Part shown: piece by piece, positions 15,910 through 22,101 of the stretch | Layout: each line of letters starts with the position of its first letter | Position numbering within the stretch: the first letter of the stretch is position 1 | IMG/VR virus record: IMGVR_UViG_3300037191_001576 | Coordinates: 1 to 31,040 of that record | Strand: one strand, 5' to 3' | DNA: 31,040 nt | DNA from: a virus | Translations under genes and position numbers: made by a program | Notes under the pieces: model-generated | Databases searched by the model: none | Seen by the model: only the letters and a program-made list of their open reading frames with translations | What the model was told of the DNA's origin: nothing

Positions 15910-16049
15910 AGCACCCGCAGCACCCGAAGGGCTGGACTGAAGCACCCGCAGCACCCGAGTATTTGGGTTTGTAAATAAAAGGCAGCACCCGCAGCACCTC
16001 CAGCACCCGAAAACGGAGTGAGCTGACTAAAATAGCACCCGCAGCACCC
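15910..16049 (+). repeat. Iteron array AGCACCCGCAGCACCC
   Basis: Direct copies lie at 15910-15926, 15941-15957, 15984-15998 (with an extra half-copy at 16001-16009) and 16034-16049. Each copy is itself a tandem pair of GCACCC half-units. There is no long gene in this segment. The array begins eight bases after the helicase stop. Confidence 0.85.
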
Positions 16050-16123
16050 TTGTCTCAACTTGTACCCTGAAAAAATATTATATAATACATATACAAGTTG
16101 CTGGAGTGGGTGCTGCGGGTGCT
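16034..16123. other. Candidate replication origin: iteron dyad around AT-rich core
   Basis: A nested dyad. The outer arms are the 16-bp iteron AGCACCCGCAGCACCC (16034-16049) and its exact inverse (16108-16123). The inner arms are CAACTTGTA (16056-16064) and TACAAGTTG (16092-16100). The 27-bp centre 16065-16091 is almost all A/T. Iterons beside an AT-rich unwinding element next to the primase-helicase genes are what an origin would show. The place is also a convergent gap between rightward and leftward genes, so a terminator or cruciform role cannot be excluded. Confidence 0.6.
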
Positions 16124-16126
16124 GGA

Positions 16127-16164
16127 GCCAAAAGAGGGGCTGGAGGCCAAAAGAGGGGCTGGAG
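16127..16164 (+). repeat. Two perfect 19-bp tandem repeats
   Basis: GCCAAAAGAGGGGCTGGAG occurs at 16127-16145 and again at 16146-16164 without a spacer, followed by a partial third start (CCAAAA). It adjoins the origin dyad on its right side. Confidence 0.85.
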
Positions 16165-16177
16165 CCAAAAAAGCCCC
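16149..16177 (-). terminator. Terminator-like hairpin for the leftward genes
   Basis: Read leftward, GGGGCT (16177-16172) pairs with AGCCCC (16160-16155) across an 11-base loop and is followed by TCTTTT (16154-16149). It lies 45 bases after the stop of the last leftward gene. The stem is only 6 bp, so strength is uncertain. Confidence 0.45.
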
Positions 16178-16221
16178 GCCCCCCAAAGTGGAGAGGCGAG
16201 GCTGGAACCAGTGAGAGAGTG

Positions 16222-16455
16222 TCAACCGTTGTCGAGCCGGGCGTGGCGATTTAGAAATTCCACAACGCCGTCTTTGCCTTTGTCGATTTCATGTTTGAAT
16301 GGGCCGCCCCAACCCACGAAGTTTTTCTGGGTACTATGAGTCCGGTACGCGGCCCTCACTTTGGCTTTGATGCTGGATATGTCGGTTTTTGATTTGGCCC
16401 AATGTCTGATACTCCCGCGCCGGGTGTCGATCTGGGTTATTTGGTAGATAATCAT
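16222..16455 (-). CDS. 77-aa hypothetical protein
   Basis: A basic 77-residue product starting MIIYQITQIDTRRGS, chosen because its ATG overlaps the RlpA-like stop as ATGA; a longer start would intrude into that gene. It contains a helical stretch (ISSIKAKVRAAYRTH) and an aromatic FVGWGGPFKHEI motif. No family recognised. It is the last gene of the third leftward unit and is followed by the terminator-like hairpin. Confidence 0.6.
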   Translation of the reverse strand: MIIYQITQIDTRRGSIRHWAKSKTDISSIKAKVRAAYRTHSTQKNFVGWGGPFKHEIDKGKDGVVEFLNRHARLDNG

Positions 16456-16829
16456 TTCACAATCCTCCACCGGGGGCGAATCAGTCCGGCCTCTATTTGA
16501 GCCAATTTGGCAAACGCGCCGCTGGACAGGTCGAATTCCCGCCCCGCCACGAACGGCCCGCGATCCGTCACGGTTACGATTACGCTGCGCGGGCCTAGCT
16601 GGAACCGCACTCTAGTCCCAAAAGGCAGCGATTTATGAGCCACCGTTAGGGCCGCTGGATCGAAGGGCTGGCCGTTGGCCATGAGACGCCCCCGATATTT
16701 CTCCCCGTACCAACTCACCAATGCGTGGCGGTCTTCAGGCTTTTCAGGAGGTTGGGCAGGGTGAGACCCCACCCCCAACATAAAAATGGCGCAGAGGGCC
16801 ACTGGGGCGCAGAAAATGGCGGTTTTCAT
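16452..16829 (-). CDS. Exported RlpA-like double-psi beta-barrel protein
   Basis: A protein of 125 aa with an N-terminal signal peptide (hydrophobic residues 4-20). The RlpA barrel follows: SWYG at 39-42, TVAHKSLPFGT at 62-72 with His65, VTDRGPF at 87-93 with Asp89, and REFDLSSGAFAKL at 97-109. RlpA enzymes cut naked glycan strands at division septa. Here the position of the catalytic Glu (two residues after NG in the motif) is Gln54, 11 residues before the His as in Pseudomonas RlpA, so activity may be altered or lost. Export to the periplasm and a role in lysis or wall remodelling are likely. It joins both neighbours by ATGA overlaps. Confidence 0.85.
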   Translation of the reverse strand: MKTAIFCAPVALCAIFMLGVGSHPAQPPEKPEDRHALVSWYGEKYRGRLMANGQPFDPAALTVAHKSLPFGTRVRFQLGPRSVIVTVTDRGPFVAGREFDLSSGAFAKLAQIEAGLIRPRWRIVK

Positions 16830-17248
16830 GCTGTCGCCACCTCCTCATCACATTTATCCGCCTCTTTTAGGTCAATAGTCCTCCTGCCTTCGCCTAGCTT
16901 TAGGACTTCGGAAGCTGTCCCAAGCTCGCGCCCTTCGGCATGGGCGATGGCTTCATTGATTACATACCACCATTCGCCACATTTGGCTTGCGCCCCGTGT
17001 GGGTCTGATCGTTTGGATCGTATCAGCGGCAAGGCTTTTCGGAGGCACTCTTGCGCCCCCTTTAGTGCCGCCAACAACTCCGGCGCACTGGAAATCAGAT
17101 GCGCGTTTGCATCCACTTCGCCCACTGGCCAGTCTGTCCGAATGTCGGCGACAACTTCGCTACCGTCGCCGCCGCCTACCATTAGGCAATCTTCCCCGTC
17201 TATGGTTGAGGTCAACCACGGGCCGTTTGTGTGTCTTGTTTTTTTCAT
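16826..17248 (-). CDS. Conserved phage protein of unknown function
   Basis: A protein of 140 aa. It starts MKKTRHTNGPWLTS and carries EVDANAHLISSAPELLAALKGA in the middle, a pattern shared by a common family of small phage proteins with no known activity. The N-terminal half is mostly strand, the C-terminal half helical. ATGA overlaps at both ends tie it to the RlpA-like gene and to the 86-aa gene, so all are made from one message. Confidence 0.72.
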   Translation of the reverse strand: MKKTRHTNGPWLTSTIDGEDCLMVGGGDGSEVVADIRTDWPVGEVDANAHLISSAPELLAALKGAQECLRKALPLIRSKRSDPHGAQAKCGEWWYVINEAIAHAEGRELGTASEVLKLGEGRRTIDLKEADKCDEEVATA

Positions 17249-17505
17249 ATGTCGGAGTAGTGGCTCGGAAACGCGTTGCGCCCGGTTGCGTATCGGTAGT
17301 AGGTGCGGAGGCGTTTCAAGTCATGCCAGCGCGTTGACCCCGCTTCGCAGTAGTTAAGGTCGAGCGTCGGCAACCGTTCGCAAAGCGCGTCGAAAGATTC
17401 ATCCGCGCAGTGTTTTTCGGTTAGCTCTTCGGCCCCGGCTCGCATTTCTGGAGTTAGTGGGAGTGTCTGGCCTTTTTTCAGCCTTGGTTTTGTTTTAGTT
17501 TTCAT
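17245..17505 (-). CDS. 86-aa hypothetical protein, first gene of leftward unit 3
   Basis: An 86-residue product with a very basic first 15 residues (MKTKTKPRLKKGQ), then an acidic helical region with Cys residues (EKHCADESFDALCERL) and a Tyr/Arg-rich end (LRTYYRYATGRN). An upstream in-frame GTG is part of the shared CAGTGAGA element, so the ATG at 17505 is preferred, as in the other units. No family recognised. Confidence 0.6.
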   Translation of the reverse strand: MKTKTKPRLKKGQTLPLTPEMRAGAEELTEKHCADESFDALCERLPTLDLNYCEAGSTRWHDLKRLRTYYRYATGRNAFPSHYSDI

Positions 17506-17582
17506 TTTTCTCACTGATTAAATCGGGCCGCTGGATTGCGCCCCCGTCGACGGCCCCCGCTTTGGAAGTCGCCGAAGGGGAG
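17506..17582 (-). promoter_or_regulatory. Leader of leftward unit 3 with CAGTGAGA element
   Basis: On the minus strand CAGTGAGA (17516-17509) stands three bases before the ATG. Upstream lies a GC-rich fold: on the plus strand GGGCCG (from 17525) pairs with CGGCCC about 28 bases further on. The GGCCGCTGG word is shared with the leader at 18464-18567. Confidence 0.5.
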
Positions 17583-18221
17583 TCAATACTCGAACCCCAG
17601 TTCGATCATGTCGGCGCGGAAGCTTTCCATAAGTTCGCCGTGCCTCGCTTCTAACATTTTGCGGAGTTCTTCAGGTTCGGCCATTAGTTGCGCGTCGGTT
17701 GCCTCTGGCCAAACTGCACAACTCCGCGCCGCGTCAAGGTCGCGCTCTTTGCCTTCATGGAAACGCCAAGGCACTTCGACAACTTCGGCCCCCATTTGGG
17801 CCGCGACGGTTTGGGCCTCGTCCTCTTTTTTCCAAGCTACCGCTTTGCCGTTTTTGTCCACAACTGGAAGCCCATTTTTCCCTTTTAGGCCAAACTCTGT
17901 CCACCGCACGTCGCCCTTTTTCCCGCCCCAGCAATCGCGTTCACTGGCGTGGTAAAGCGTGTTTGGTATGTAGTGCGTGGGGCCGTCGCCGCTGGTCAAA
18001 TGCCATTTTATGAATTTTGCCAAGTGCGGGAAAGCCGCCACAACTTCCTTGTGACAGCATCCGCCCATGTCGCGCCCTTCCGCCGTGATTGAGAAAGAGT
18101 TGTGACCGTTGCCGCACCGGTCATCGTAGCGGATTGTGACGGTGTGGATGTCAGCGCGGCCCTGTTTGGATGCCGGAACTTCCAGAGTTTTTGTTTGGTT
18201 TTTTGTTAGTTTGCTTTTCAT
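17583..18221 (-). CDS. Conserved phage/plasmid protein of unknown function (212 aa)
   Basis: The start at 18221 is set by an ATGA overlap with the 81-aa gene; a longer in-frame start would run far into that gene. The first 25 residues are basic. A region reading DDRCGNGHNSFSITAEGR, then GGCCHKEVVAAFPHLAKFIKWHL and DGPTHYIPNTLYHA resembles a family I recall from phages and plasmids with no assigned role. The Cys and His residues at about 35-60 might bind a metal. The C-terminal third is an acidic helical tail (AEPEELRKMLEARHGEL). Confidence 0.7.
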   Translation of the reverse strand: MKSKLTKNQTKTLEVPASKQGRADIHTVTIRYDDRCGNGHNSFSITAEGRDMGGCCHKEVVAAFPHLAKFIKWHLTSGDGPTHYIPNTLYHASERDCWGGKKGDVRWTEFGLKGKNGLPVVDKNGKAVAWKKEDEAQTVAAQMGAEVVEVPWRFHEGKERDLDAARSCAVWPEATDAQLMAEPEELRKMLEARHGELMESFRADMIELGFEY

Positions 18222-18463
18222 GCGATCACCTCCCCGCCCTCGAAAACCCAGACCATGCCCGGCTCGGTATGCCCGCCGATCATGCCGCCCCGCCAATCAA
18301 GTTTTAGCTTTAAGGCCTCGGCGGCTTTTTTGTGGTTGCCGTCTATGTTTAGCGCGTGGTCATAACCAAGCGTAACGCTGGCCCCTTTGCTGCTGTTGGC
18401 GGCTTTGATTCGCGATCCTTTGGTGTTGGTCGCCCCTAGGTATTTTGTGTTTATTGTTTGCAT
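18218..18463 (-). CDS. 81-aa conserved hypothetical protein, first gene of unit 2
   Basis: An 81-residue product starting MQTINTKYLGATNTKG, followed by SRIKA, SVTLGYDHAL and NHKKAAEALKLKLDW. This pattern is shared by a widespread uncharacterised family found on phages, plasmids and in bacterial accessory regions. The ATG at 18463 follows CAGTGAGAAAA; an in-frame GTG lies inside that element and is disfavoured. It ends in an ATGA overlap with the 212-aa gene. Confidence 0.72.
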   Translation of the reverse strand: MQTINTKYLGATNTKGSRIKAANSSKGASVTLGYDHALNIDGNHKKAAEALKLKLDWRGGMIGGHTEPGMVWVFEGGEVIA

Positions 18464-18567
18464 TTTTCTCACTGTTTATGGTTTCTTTTCGTTGGCCGCT
18501 GGCTTCGCCGGGCTTCATTCCCGGTTGGATTGGTTTAGTTTCTCACTGTACCAACCCGGCCAGCGGC
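18464..18567 (-). promoter_or_regulatory. Structured leader of leftward unit 2
   Basis: GCCGCTGGC (18495-18503) and GCCAGCGGC (18559-18567) form a 9-bp outer stem. Inside, CCGGG (18508-18512) pairs with CCCGG (18520-18524), and GGTTGG (18523-18528) could pair with CCAACC (18551-18556) instead. CAGTGAGA occurs twice on the minus strand: inside the structure (18548-18541) and just before the ATG (18474-18467). This looks like a cis-acting RNA element. Confidence 0.5.
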
Positions 18568-18610
18568 TCTACTCTGCCCCCTCGCCGGAAGGGACAGGCC
18601 AGAGCCGCCG

Positions 18611-19108
18611 CTAGTCAATGTGGATGATCATTTCCCCGCTTGGCGTTTCGGGCATATAGTCCCGCCGCGCCGCGAATACCGAAACGCCCGCGCTTTGGCA
18701 CAATTCAACCCGGTCTGAAATGGCGGAGCTTTCCCAATATTCGGTGGCTTCAGTGTACTCTTTTTCGCTGAATTTGTCTTCATCTAGCACTGGATAGTCT
18801 TGCCGCTCGCTTTCCATTCCGTCGGCGGCTTTCAGATGCGCCACCGCGTCACGGTGAACGCCGATCCATTCAACCCAGCCGCAAGCCCAATGCCTTTCGC
18901 GGATGACCGCCCAAGGCTGTTCATCATGGGGCCAGTCGGTTGGCTCTGGAATTTCACCAAGCCGCGCTTGCGCTACTTCAAAATTTGAGCGTTCAAGGCA
19001 ACTGGAATCCCTAGTTTGGCCAAGGAAAACAAACATTTCCGGCCAGTCTGGCCCCGCGTAGCTACCGGGCCGCGTCCATGCGTCGAGGTTTTCGGGCTTG
19101 TAGTTCAT
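18611..19108 (-). CDS. Conserved phage/plasmid protein of unknown function (165 aa)
   Basis: The start at 19108 overlaps the stop of the 40-aa membrane protein as ATGA. The protein is acidic and Trp-rich. HWACGWVEWIGVHRDAV (about 80-96) and DYPVLDEDKFSEKEYTEA (about 109-126) match a widespread accessory family I recall, without known activity. The N terminus (NLDAWTRPGSYAGPDWPEM) is polar. It is the last gene of leftward unit 1, followed by the structured leader of unit 2. Confidence 0.7.
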   Translation of the reverse strand: MNYKPENLDAWTRPGSYAGPDWPEMFVFLGQTRDSSCLERSNFEVAQARLGEIPEPTDWPHDEQPWAVIRERHWACGWVEWIGVHRDAVAHLKAADGMESERQDYPVLDEDKFSEKEYTEATEYWESSAISDRVELCQSAGVSVFAARRDYMPETPSGEMIIHID

Positions 19109-19227
19109 TGAAAGAGCCTCCCGCCACCAATCGCCATAGCGGCGACGAATAAGCCAAGGCCGAAGCCAAGCACCACCGCGCACGCCGTGATGATGCGGAA
19201 CTGGGATTTCATTTGTTTTTTTGTCAT
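19105..19227 (-). CDS. 40-aa single-span membrane protein
   Basis: A 40-residue product with a basic N terminus (MTKKQMKSQFR), then one hydrophobic span of about 22 residues (ITACAVVLGFGLGLFVAAMA) and a short GGGRLF end. ATGA overlaps at both ends (19224-19227 and 19105-19108) strongly support it as a real coupled gene. A small holin-like or membrane-anchoring role is possible, notably because an exported RlpA-like protein is made in the same leftward block. Confidence 0.65.
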   Translation of the reverse strand: MTKKQMKSQFRIITACAVVLGFGLGLFVAAMAIGGGRLFQ

Positions 19228-19472
19228 GCTGCCCCCCCTTCCGCCACCAACGCCGCGTACAATACAGAAGCCCGCTTTTTTGTGGGAACTGGATAGTCAA
19301 ACCCCTTGCCCGTTTTTGTGGCGAGTAACCGAATAGCCCACTCTGGCCTTTTGTTGCCACGAGTGGATATTTTCAGCAACTCAACTATTTTGTTTTCGGT
19401 ATATGTTCCGGCCAGTGCTTCTTCGATGAAGTTACCGTGCGCCGGTCGGTTGGTTTTTGTTTCGTTTGTCAT
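19224..19472 (-). CDS. 82-aa hypothetical protein
   Basis: An 82-residue basic product, mostly helical: IEEALAGTYTENKIVELLKIS, then RPEWAIRLLATKTGKG and a C-terminal ASVLYAALVAEGG. No metal-binding cluster or membrane span. ATGA overlaps at both ends place it second in leftward unit 1. No family recognised. Confidence 0.6.
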   Translation of the reverse strand: MTNETKTNRPAHGNFIEEALAGTYTENKIVELLKISTRGNKRPEWAIRLLATKTGKGFDYPVPTKKRASVLYAALVAEGGAA

Positions 19473-19750
19473 GCGTTGGCCTCCCCATATGCGCTCTGGA
19501 TTTTTTCGCCGGTATGATCACAAATGAGCGTTTCATCTTCCCAGTTAACGTCCACGGCGACCACTTGCCACCCGTCATTACACTCGGTTTCAATCGAATC
19601 TTGCACTGATTCAATTTCCTGCTTTACGGCCTCGAATGAGAGGGCCGCGCCGTCACTCGTAATGAAAAAAAGCGGGTATCCGCCCGGCCATGCGAAGGGG
19701 CCGCTTTTCAATGTCTCATGTAGTTTTTTTGTGTTTTCTATTTTCATCAT
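19469..19750 (-). CDS. 93-aa hypothetical protein, first gene of leftward unit 1
   Basis: An acidic 93-residue product with LKSGPFAWPGGYPLFFITSDG near the start, then a helix (EAVKQEIESVQDSIE) and DGWQVVAVDVNWEDETLICDHTG. Two ATGs lie in tandem (19750 and 19747). The first abuts CAGTGAG exactly as in the orphan gene at 26628, so it is preferred; an upstream in-frame start would run through a GC-rich hairpin. The family is uncertain, though the CDHTG ending resembles small uncharacterised phage proteins. Confidence 0.62.
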   Translation of the reverse strand: MMKIENTKKLHETLKSGPFAWPGGYPLFFITSDGAALSFEAVKQEIESVQDSIETECNDGWQVVAVDVNWEDETLICDHTGEKIQSAYGEANA

Positions 19751-19968
19751 CTCACTGATTTTTTGCACCGCCCTTTGCGGCACGGCGAAGAATGTACATT
19801 AAAAACAGAAAGTGGCAACCTTTATTTTTCTCATTATTTCAACCAACCCCACTTTACCCCCGGAAACATTGGCCAGAACGCACCAAAGTTTTTTTGCTTT
19901 TTTCGTTTCGGGGCGCGTATATTAGGTGCGGTTCGGGTCGGTTTGGGCCGGTTCGGGTCGGTTTTTGA
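19751..19968. promoter_or_regulatory. Divergent control region between leftward unit 1 and packaging operon
   Basis: 218 bp without a gene. Next to the leftward start it holds CAGTGAGA (19757-19750) and a CCGC-CCTTT-GCGG hairpin. The middle is AT-rich, and the right end is the phased G-rich array A (19930-19969). No convincing -35/-10 pair is seen on either strand. Confidence 0.6.
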
Positions 19969-19969
19969 A
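19930..19969 (+). repeat. Array A: 10-bp phased GGTTYGGGNN repeats
   Basis: Units are GGTTCGGGTC (19930-19939), GGTTTGGGCC (19940-19949), GGTTCGGGTC (19950-19959) and the capping unit GGTTTTTGAA (19960-19969). The last A is the first base of the next gene's ATG. The same four-unit order occurs inverted at 26866-26905. Confidence 0.88.
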
Positions 19970-20571
19970 TGGCAGGAAATAAGAACAGCGGCAACCCCGG
20001 CCCGCCTAAAAACAAGACTCCACTTGAGAAAGAAACTCAAATTGTGTCATCGCTGAAAGAAGGCAAAGGGATCGCCGAGACCGCCGCGCTAGTTGGGGTC
20101 AGTAAGGGCACGGTTCAGCGGCTACGATACGAAAACGCGGAGGACTTGCCAAAGTGGCGAAAAAATACCGCACAGACCATGATGCGCGTCCATTCAAAGT
20201 TACTGGACACGTTGGAACAGTCGATTGACAACACTGAACCGGGCGCAAAAACACTGGCCACGGTTTCCATTTCTCTCGGTATTTTATCGGATAAACTTAA
20301 AGACATTCAGCAAACCGGGCCGCAAATTGTCGAGCATCGGCATCTCCACGTTAATCATTCCGACGTTAATTCCCTACTTTCTGACAATAAGTCAGGAGGC
20401 GAAGGGCCAAAACAAAGGGAAAACGCCACACATGAGACACAACGGGACACAATCACCGACACTCCCACCGCCCCGATCGACGTTGAGCCTTTGAACGAGT
20501 CCGAACCGCCGGGCGAGGGCACAAAGAGGGGGGGAGGGGGTCGAGCAACTTCCGCCGCTCTGGATACATAA
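19969..20571 (+). CDS. HTH protein, candidate terminase small subunit
   Basis: A protein of 200 aa. A polar basic N terminus (MAGNKNSGNPGPPKNK) precedes a helix-turn-helix at about 32-52 (GIAETAALVGVSKGTVQRLR). A long helical region (about 60-115) follows, then a disordered, charged tail. Terminase small subunits often show HTH plus oligomerisation helices plus a flexible tail, and this gene heads the operon carrying the large terminase, so TerS is the leading guess. A transcription regulator is the alternative. The ATG directly follows array A, which could be its binding site, either as packaging signal or operator. Confidence 0.6.
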   Translation: MAGNKNSGNPGPPKNKTPLEKETQIVSSLKEGKGIAETAALVGVSKGTVQRLRYENAEDLPKWRKNTAQTMMRVHSKLLDTLEQSIDNTEPGAKTLATVSISLGILSDKLKDIQQTGPQIVEHRHLHVNHSDVNSLLSDNKSGGEGPKQRENATHETQRDTITDTPTAPIDVEPLNESEPPGEGTKRGGGGRATSAALDT

Positions 20572-20608
20572 TGGATTTAGCTGTTACAAAATTTTTTATA
20601 AAAAGGGC

Positions 20609-20983
20609 ATGAAGGAGGCTGAATTAGCAGAATATCTCGGCGTTCCACGGACGCAACTCGTCAAGTTCCGCAAGGAAAACCCCGACTACACCTACAAAGT
20701 CGGCCCCGCAATCCACTGGACTGAAGGCGGCAGCGCGGCTCTCTACATTGAACTCGGCCTTGACCATCCACCTGACTACAAGCCGAAAGAGGTTTTCGCC
20801 ACCACTGGAAAGTGCGTTTTCCCAAACAAAAACTTGGTGGAGGCCCGGCTGGACGATGGCAAGCAGATACTAGTACGAGTGCGCGACTCATCCATGTTCG
20901 TCCCAAAGATGCGGATACCGATAAAACCGAACGGGAACGGGTGGACGGTGACGCGACAGCCCAAGCGGCGCGGGAGAATATGA
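20609..20983 (+). CDS. Hypothetical protein with MerR/HTH-like N terminus
   Basis: A protein of 124 aa. The first 40 residues (MKEAELAEYLGVPRTQLVKFRKEN) look like a small HTH that discriminates sites, followed by IHWTEGGSAALYIELGL. The second half is strand-rich (KCVFPNKNLVEARLDDGKQILVRVRDSSMF) with a basic end (RQPKRRGRI). A DNA-binding packaging or regulatory factor is plausible. It lies 37 bases after the TerS-like gene and ends in ATGA overlap with the next one. Confidence 0.65.
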   Translation: MKEAELAEYLGVPRTQLVKFRKENPDYTYKVGPAIHWTEGGSAALYIELGLDHPPDYKPKEVFATTGKCVFPNKNLVEARLDDGKQILVRVRDSSMFVPKMRIPIKPNGNGWTVTRQPKRRGRI

Positions 20984-21288
20984 TCACTGAAAGCTACGAA
21001 CAGGAGAAGGAAGGAATCACGGCGGTGGCGTGTGCCGTTCTGGAGCAGGCGGCGAAGGACTACTGGAAGCTGAAGGATGGGAAAGGCGAGAACGTGAAAA
21101 TTAGTGGCGATGTGATTCCGAGGAAATTTACCCAGATGGCGATTGAGAGATTCTTCTCCGAAGACGGAGGAGCGCAACACTACTTGGATTTGGCGAATTC
21201 AAAAATTTCAACCCACGCAATTTTAACCCGACTAAAAAGCCACCAAGCCACCCAGCAAAGACGCCCCACCCGGCGCGGGTACGAATGA
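20980..21288 (+). CDS. 102-aa conserved phage protein
   Basis: The start is the ATG at 20980, overlapping the previous stop as ATGA; longer in-frame extension runs across the upstream gene and is spurious. The protein is helical: ITAVACAVLEQAAKDYWKL (about 12-30), then FTQMAIERFFSEDGGAQHYLDLAN (about 51-74) and ILTRLKSHQ. The FF-S-GGA-YLDLAN pattern occurs in small phage proteins near terminase genes; function unknown. Confidence 0.7.
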   Translation: MITESYEQEKEGITAVACAVLEQAAKDYWKLKDGKGENVKISGDVIPRKFTQMAIERFFSEDGGAQHYLDLANSKISTHAILTRLKSHQATQQRRPTRRGYE

Positions 21289-21304
21289 GGACTTGAAGAC
21301 AAAT

Positions 21305-21637
21305 ATGAAAACTGACCGAGATAAATTGGCCGCGAACGTCGCGGAGGGGCTGGAACTGAAGACCGACATGGGGCGTGAGATTGTGAAAGTCGCACTGGAA
21401 TGTGTGAAGCTGTTTGACGAGAAGCAACTCGACTACGGCAGCACAAACATATCGACCTCTGGAGAGATCGGTGTGGCGGTTCGGATTCAAGACAAGGCTA
21501 GTCGAATGCGGCACATATTGCTTAAAGGGATGCGTGGAGAGAAGGGCGTTAAGAATGAGCCGCTTGTGGACACCTACCAAGACGTAGCGAACTACGGCAT
21601 GATTGGAATGCTGTTGAATCGCGGGCACTGGAAATAA
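21305..21637 (+). CDS. Nmad1/DUF1599 nucleotide-modification-associated protein
   Basis: A helical protein of 110 aa. KQLDYGSTNI (about 42-51), then GVAVRIQDKASRM (about 59-71) and DTYQDVANYGMIGMLL (about 90-105) match the DUF1599 family, named nucleotide modification associated domain 1 because it accompanies base-modification genes in phages. Its chemistry is not established; the all-helical form with acidic DTYQD and RIQDK motifs recalls nucleotide-binding folds. The ATG at 21305 is preferred over an in-frame TTG four codons earlier. It sits between packaging genes, hinting at DNA modification or nucleotide handling at packaging. Confidence 0.8.
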   Translation: MKTDRDKLAANVAEGLELKTDMGREIVKVALECVKLFDEKQLDYGSTNISTSGEIGVAVRIQDKASRMRHILLKGMRGEKGVKNEPLVDTYQDVANYGMIGMLLNRGHWK

Positions 21638-21642
21638 AAGCA

Positions 21643-22101
21643 ATGCGCTCTGTTGATAAAACTGGTGAAGGGTTCGTGTATTTTGTGACGGAGGAAACGC
21701 CCGGCGGGCTTGAACATTTGAAGATTGGGCGGTCTAAAACCCCCGAAAATCGGATTACAGATATGCAAATTGGGAACTCTCGACAGTTAACTTTGGTGGG
21801 TTGTTTAGAGGGGGGCGCGGAACTGGAGCGTTCGTTCCACCAACTGTTCGGGCCGTTGCGCCACCGAGGGGAGTGGTTTCTGTACACGGAACCGTTAAAA
21901 GCAGTGGTGGGGTGTTTGGATTTCTGGAAACCGATTGAGGTGGTTGAAGTGGAGGAGCCTACCCAAGCGGAGCAGCCGCCCCTTGCGCTGCCCTTCGGCG
22001 CACTTAAAGAAACCACTTTAATAGAAGTTAATGGTGAAACTCGGACATTAGCCGAGTGCATATGTGTGGCGGCCATGCAGAATCGACCAAGCTGGAAATA
22101 A
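21643..22101 (+). CDS. GIY-YIG nuclease of the T5orf172/MUG113 type
   Basis: A protein of 152 aa. GFVYFVTEE (about 9-17) gives the first strand. LKIGRSKTPENRITDMQIGN (about 26-45) contains the catalytic-like Arg and the second strand. AELERSFHQLFGPLRHRGEWF (about 58-78) holds the conserved His, Arg and GEWF with the metal-binding Glu. These fit the MUG113/T5orf172 branch of GIY-YIG nucleases. The C-terminal half carries no recognised domain. It ends directly before the large terminase ATG; some phages need a small nuclease beside TerL for genome cutting, so a packaging role is possible, as is a homing nuclease. Confidence 0.85.
   Translation: MRSVDKTGEGFVYFVTEETPGGLEHLKIGRSKTPENRITDMQIGNSRQLTLVGCLEGGAELERSFHQLFGPLRHRGEWFLYTEPLKAVVGCLDFWKPIEVVEVEEPTQAEQPPLALPFGALKETTLIEVNGETRTLAECICVAAMQNRPSWK

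Noticed and set aside
15910-16123. CRISPR-like array
   Set aside because: The repeats are 16 bp, themselves made of GCACCC half-units, with spacers of only 14-35 bp and one copy inverted; no cas genes. Iterons of an origin fit better.
16725-17357. Rightward 210-aa frame over the RlpA-like region
   Set aside because: Antisense to the RlpA-like gene and its coupled neighbours, Ser/Arg-rich and without recognisable domains.
20812-20979. N-terminal extension of the 102-aa protein
   Set aside because: It lies wholly over the preceding gene in another frame; the ATG at 20980 overlaps the stop as ATGA.
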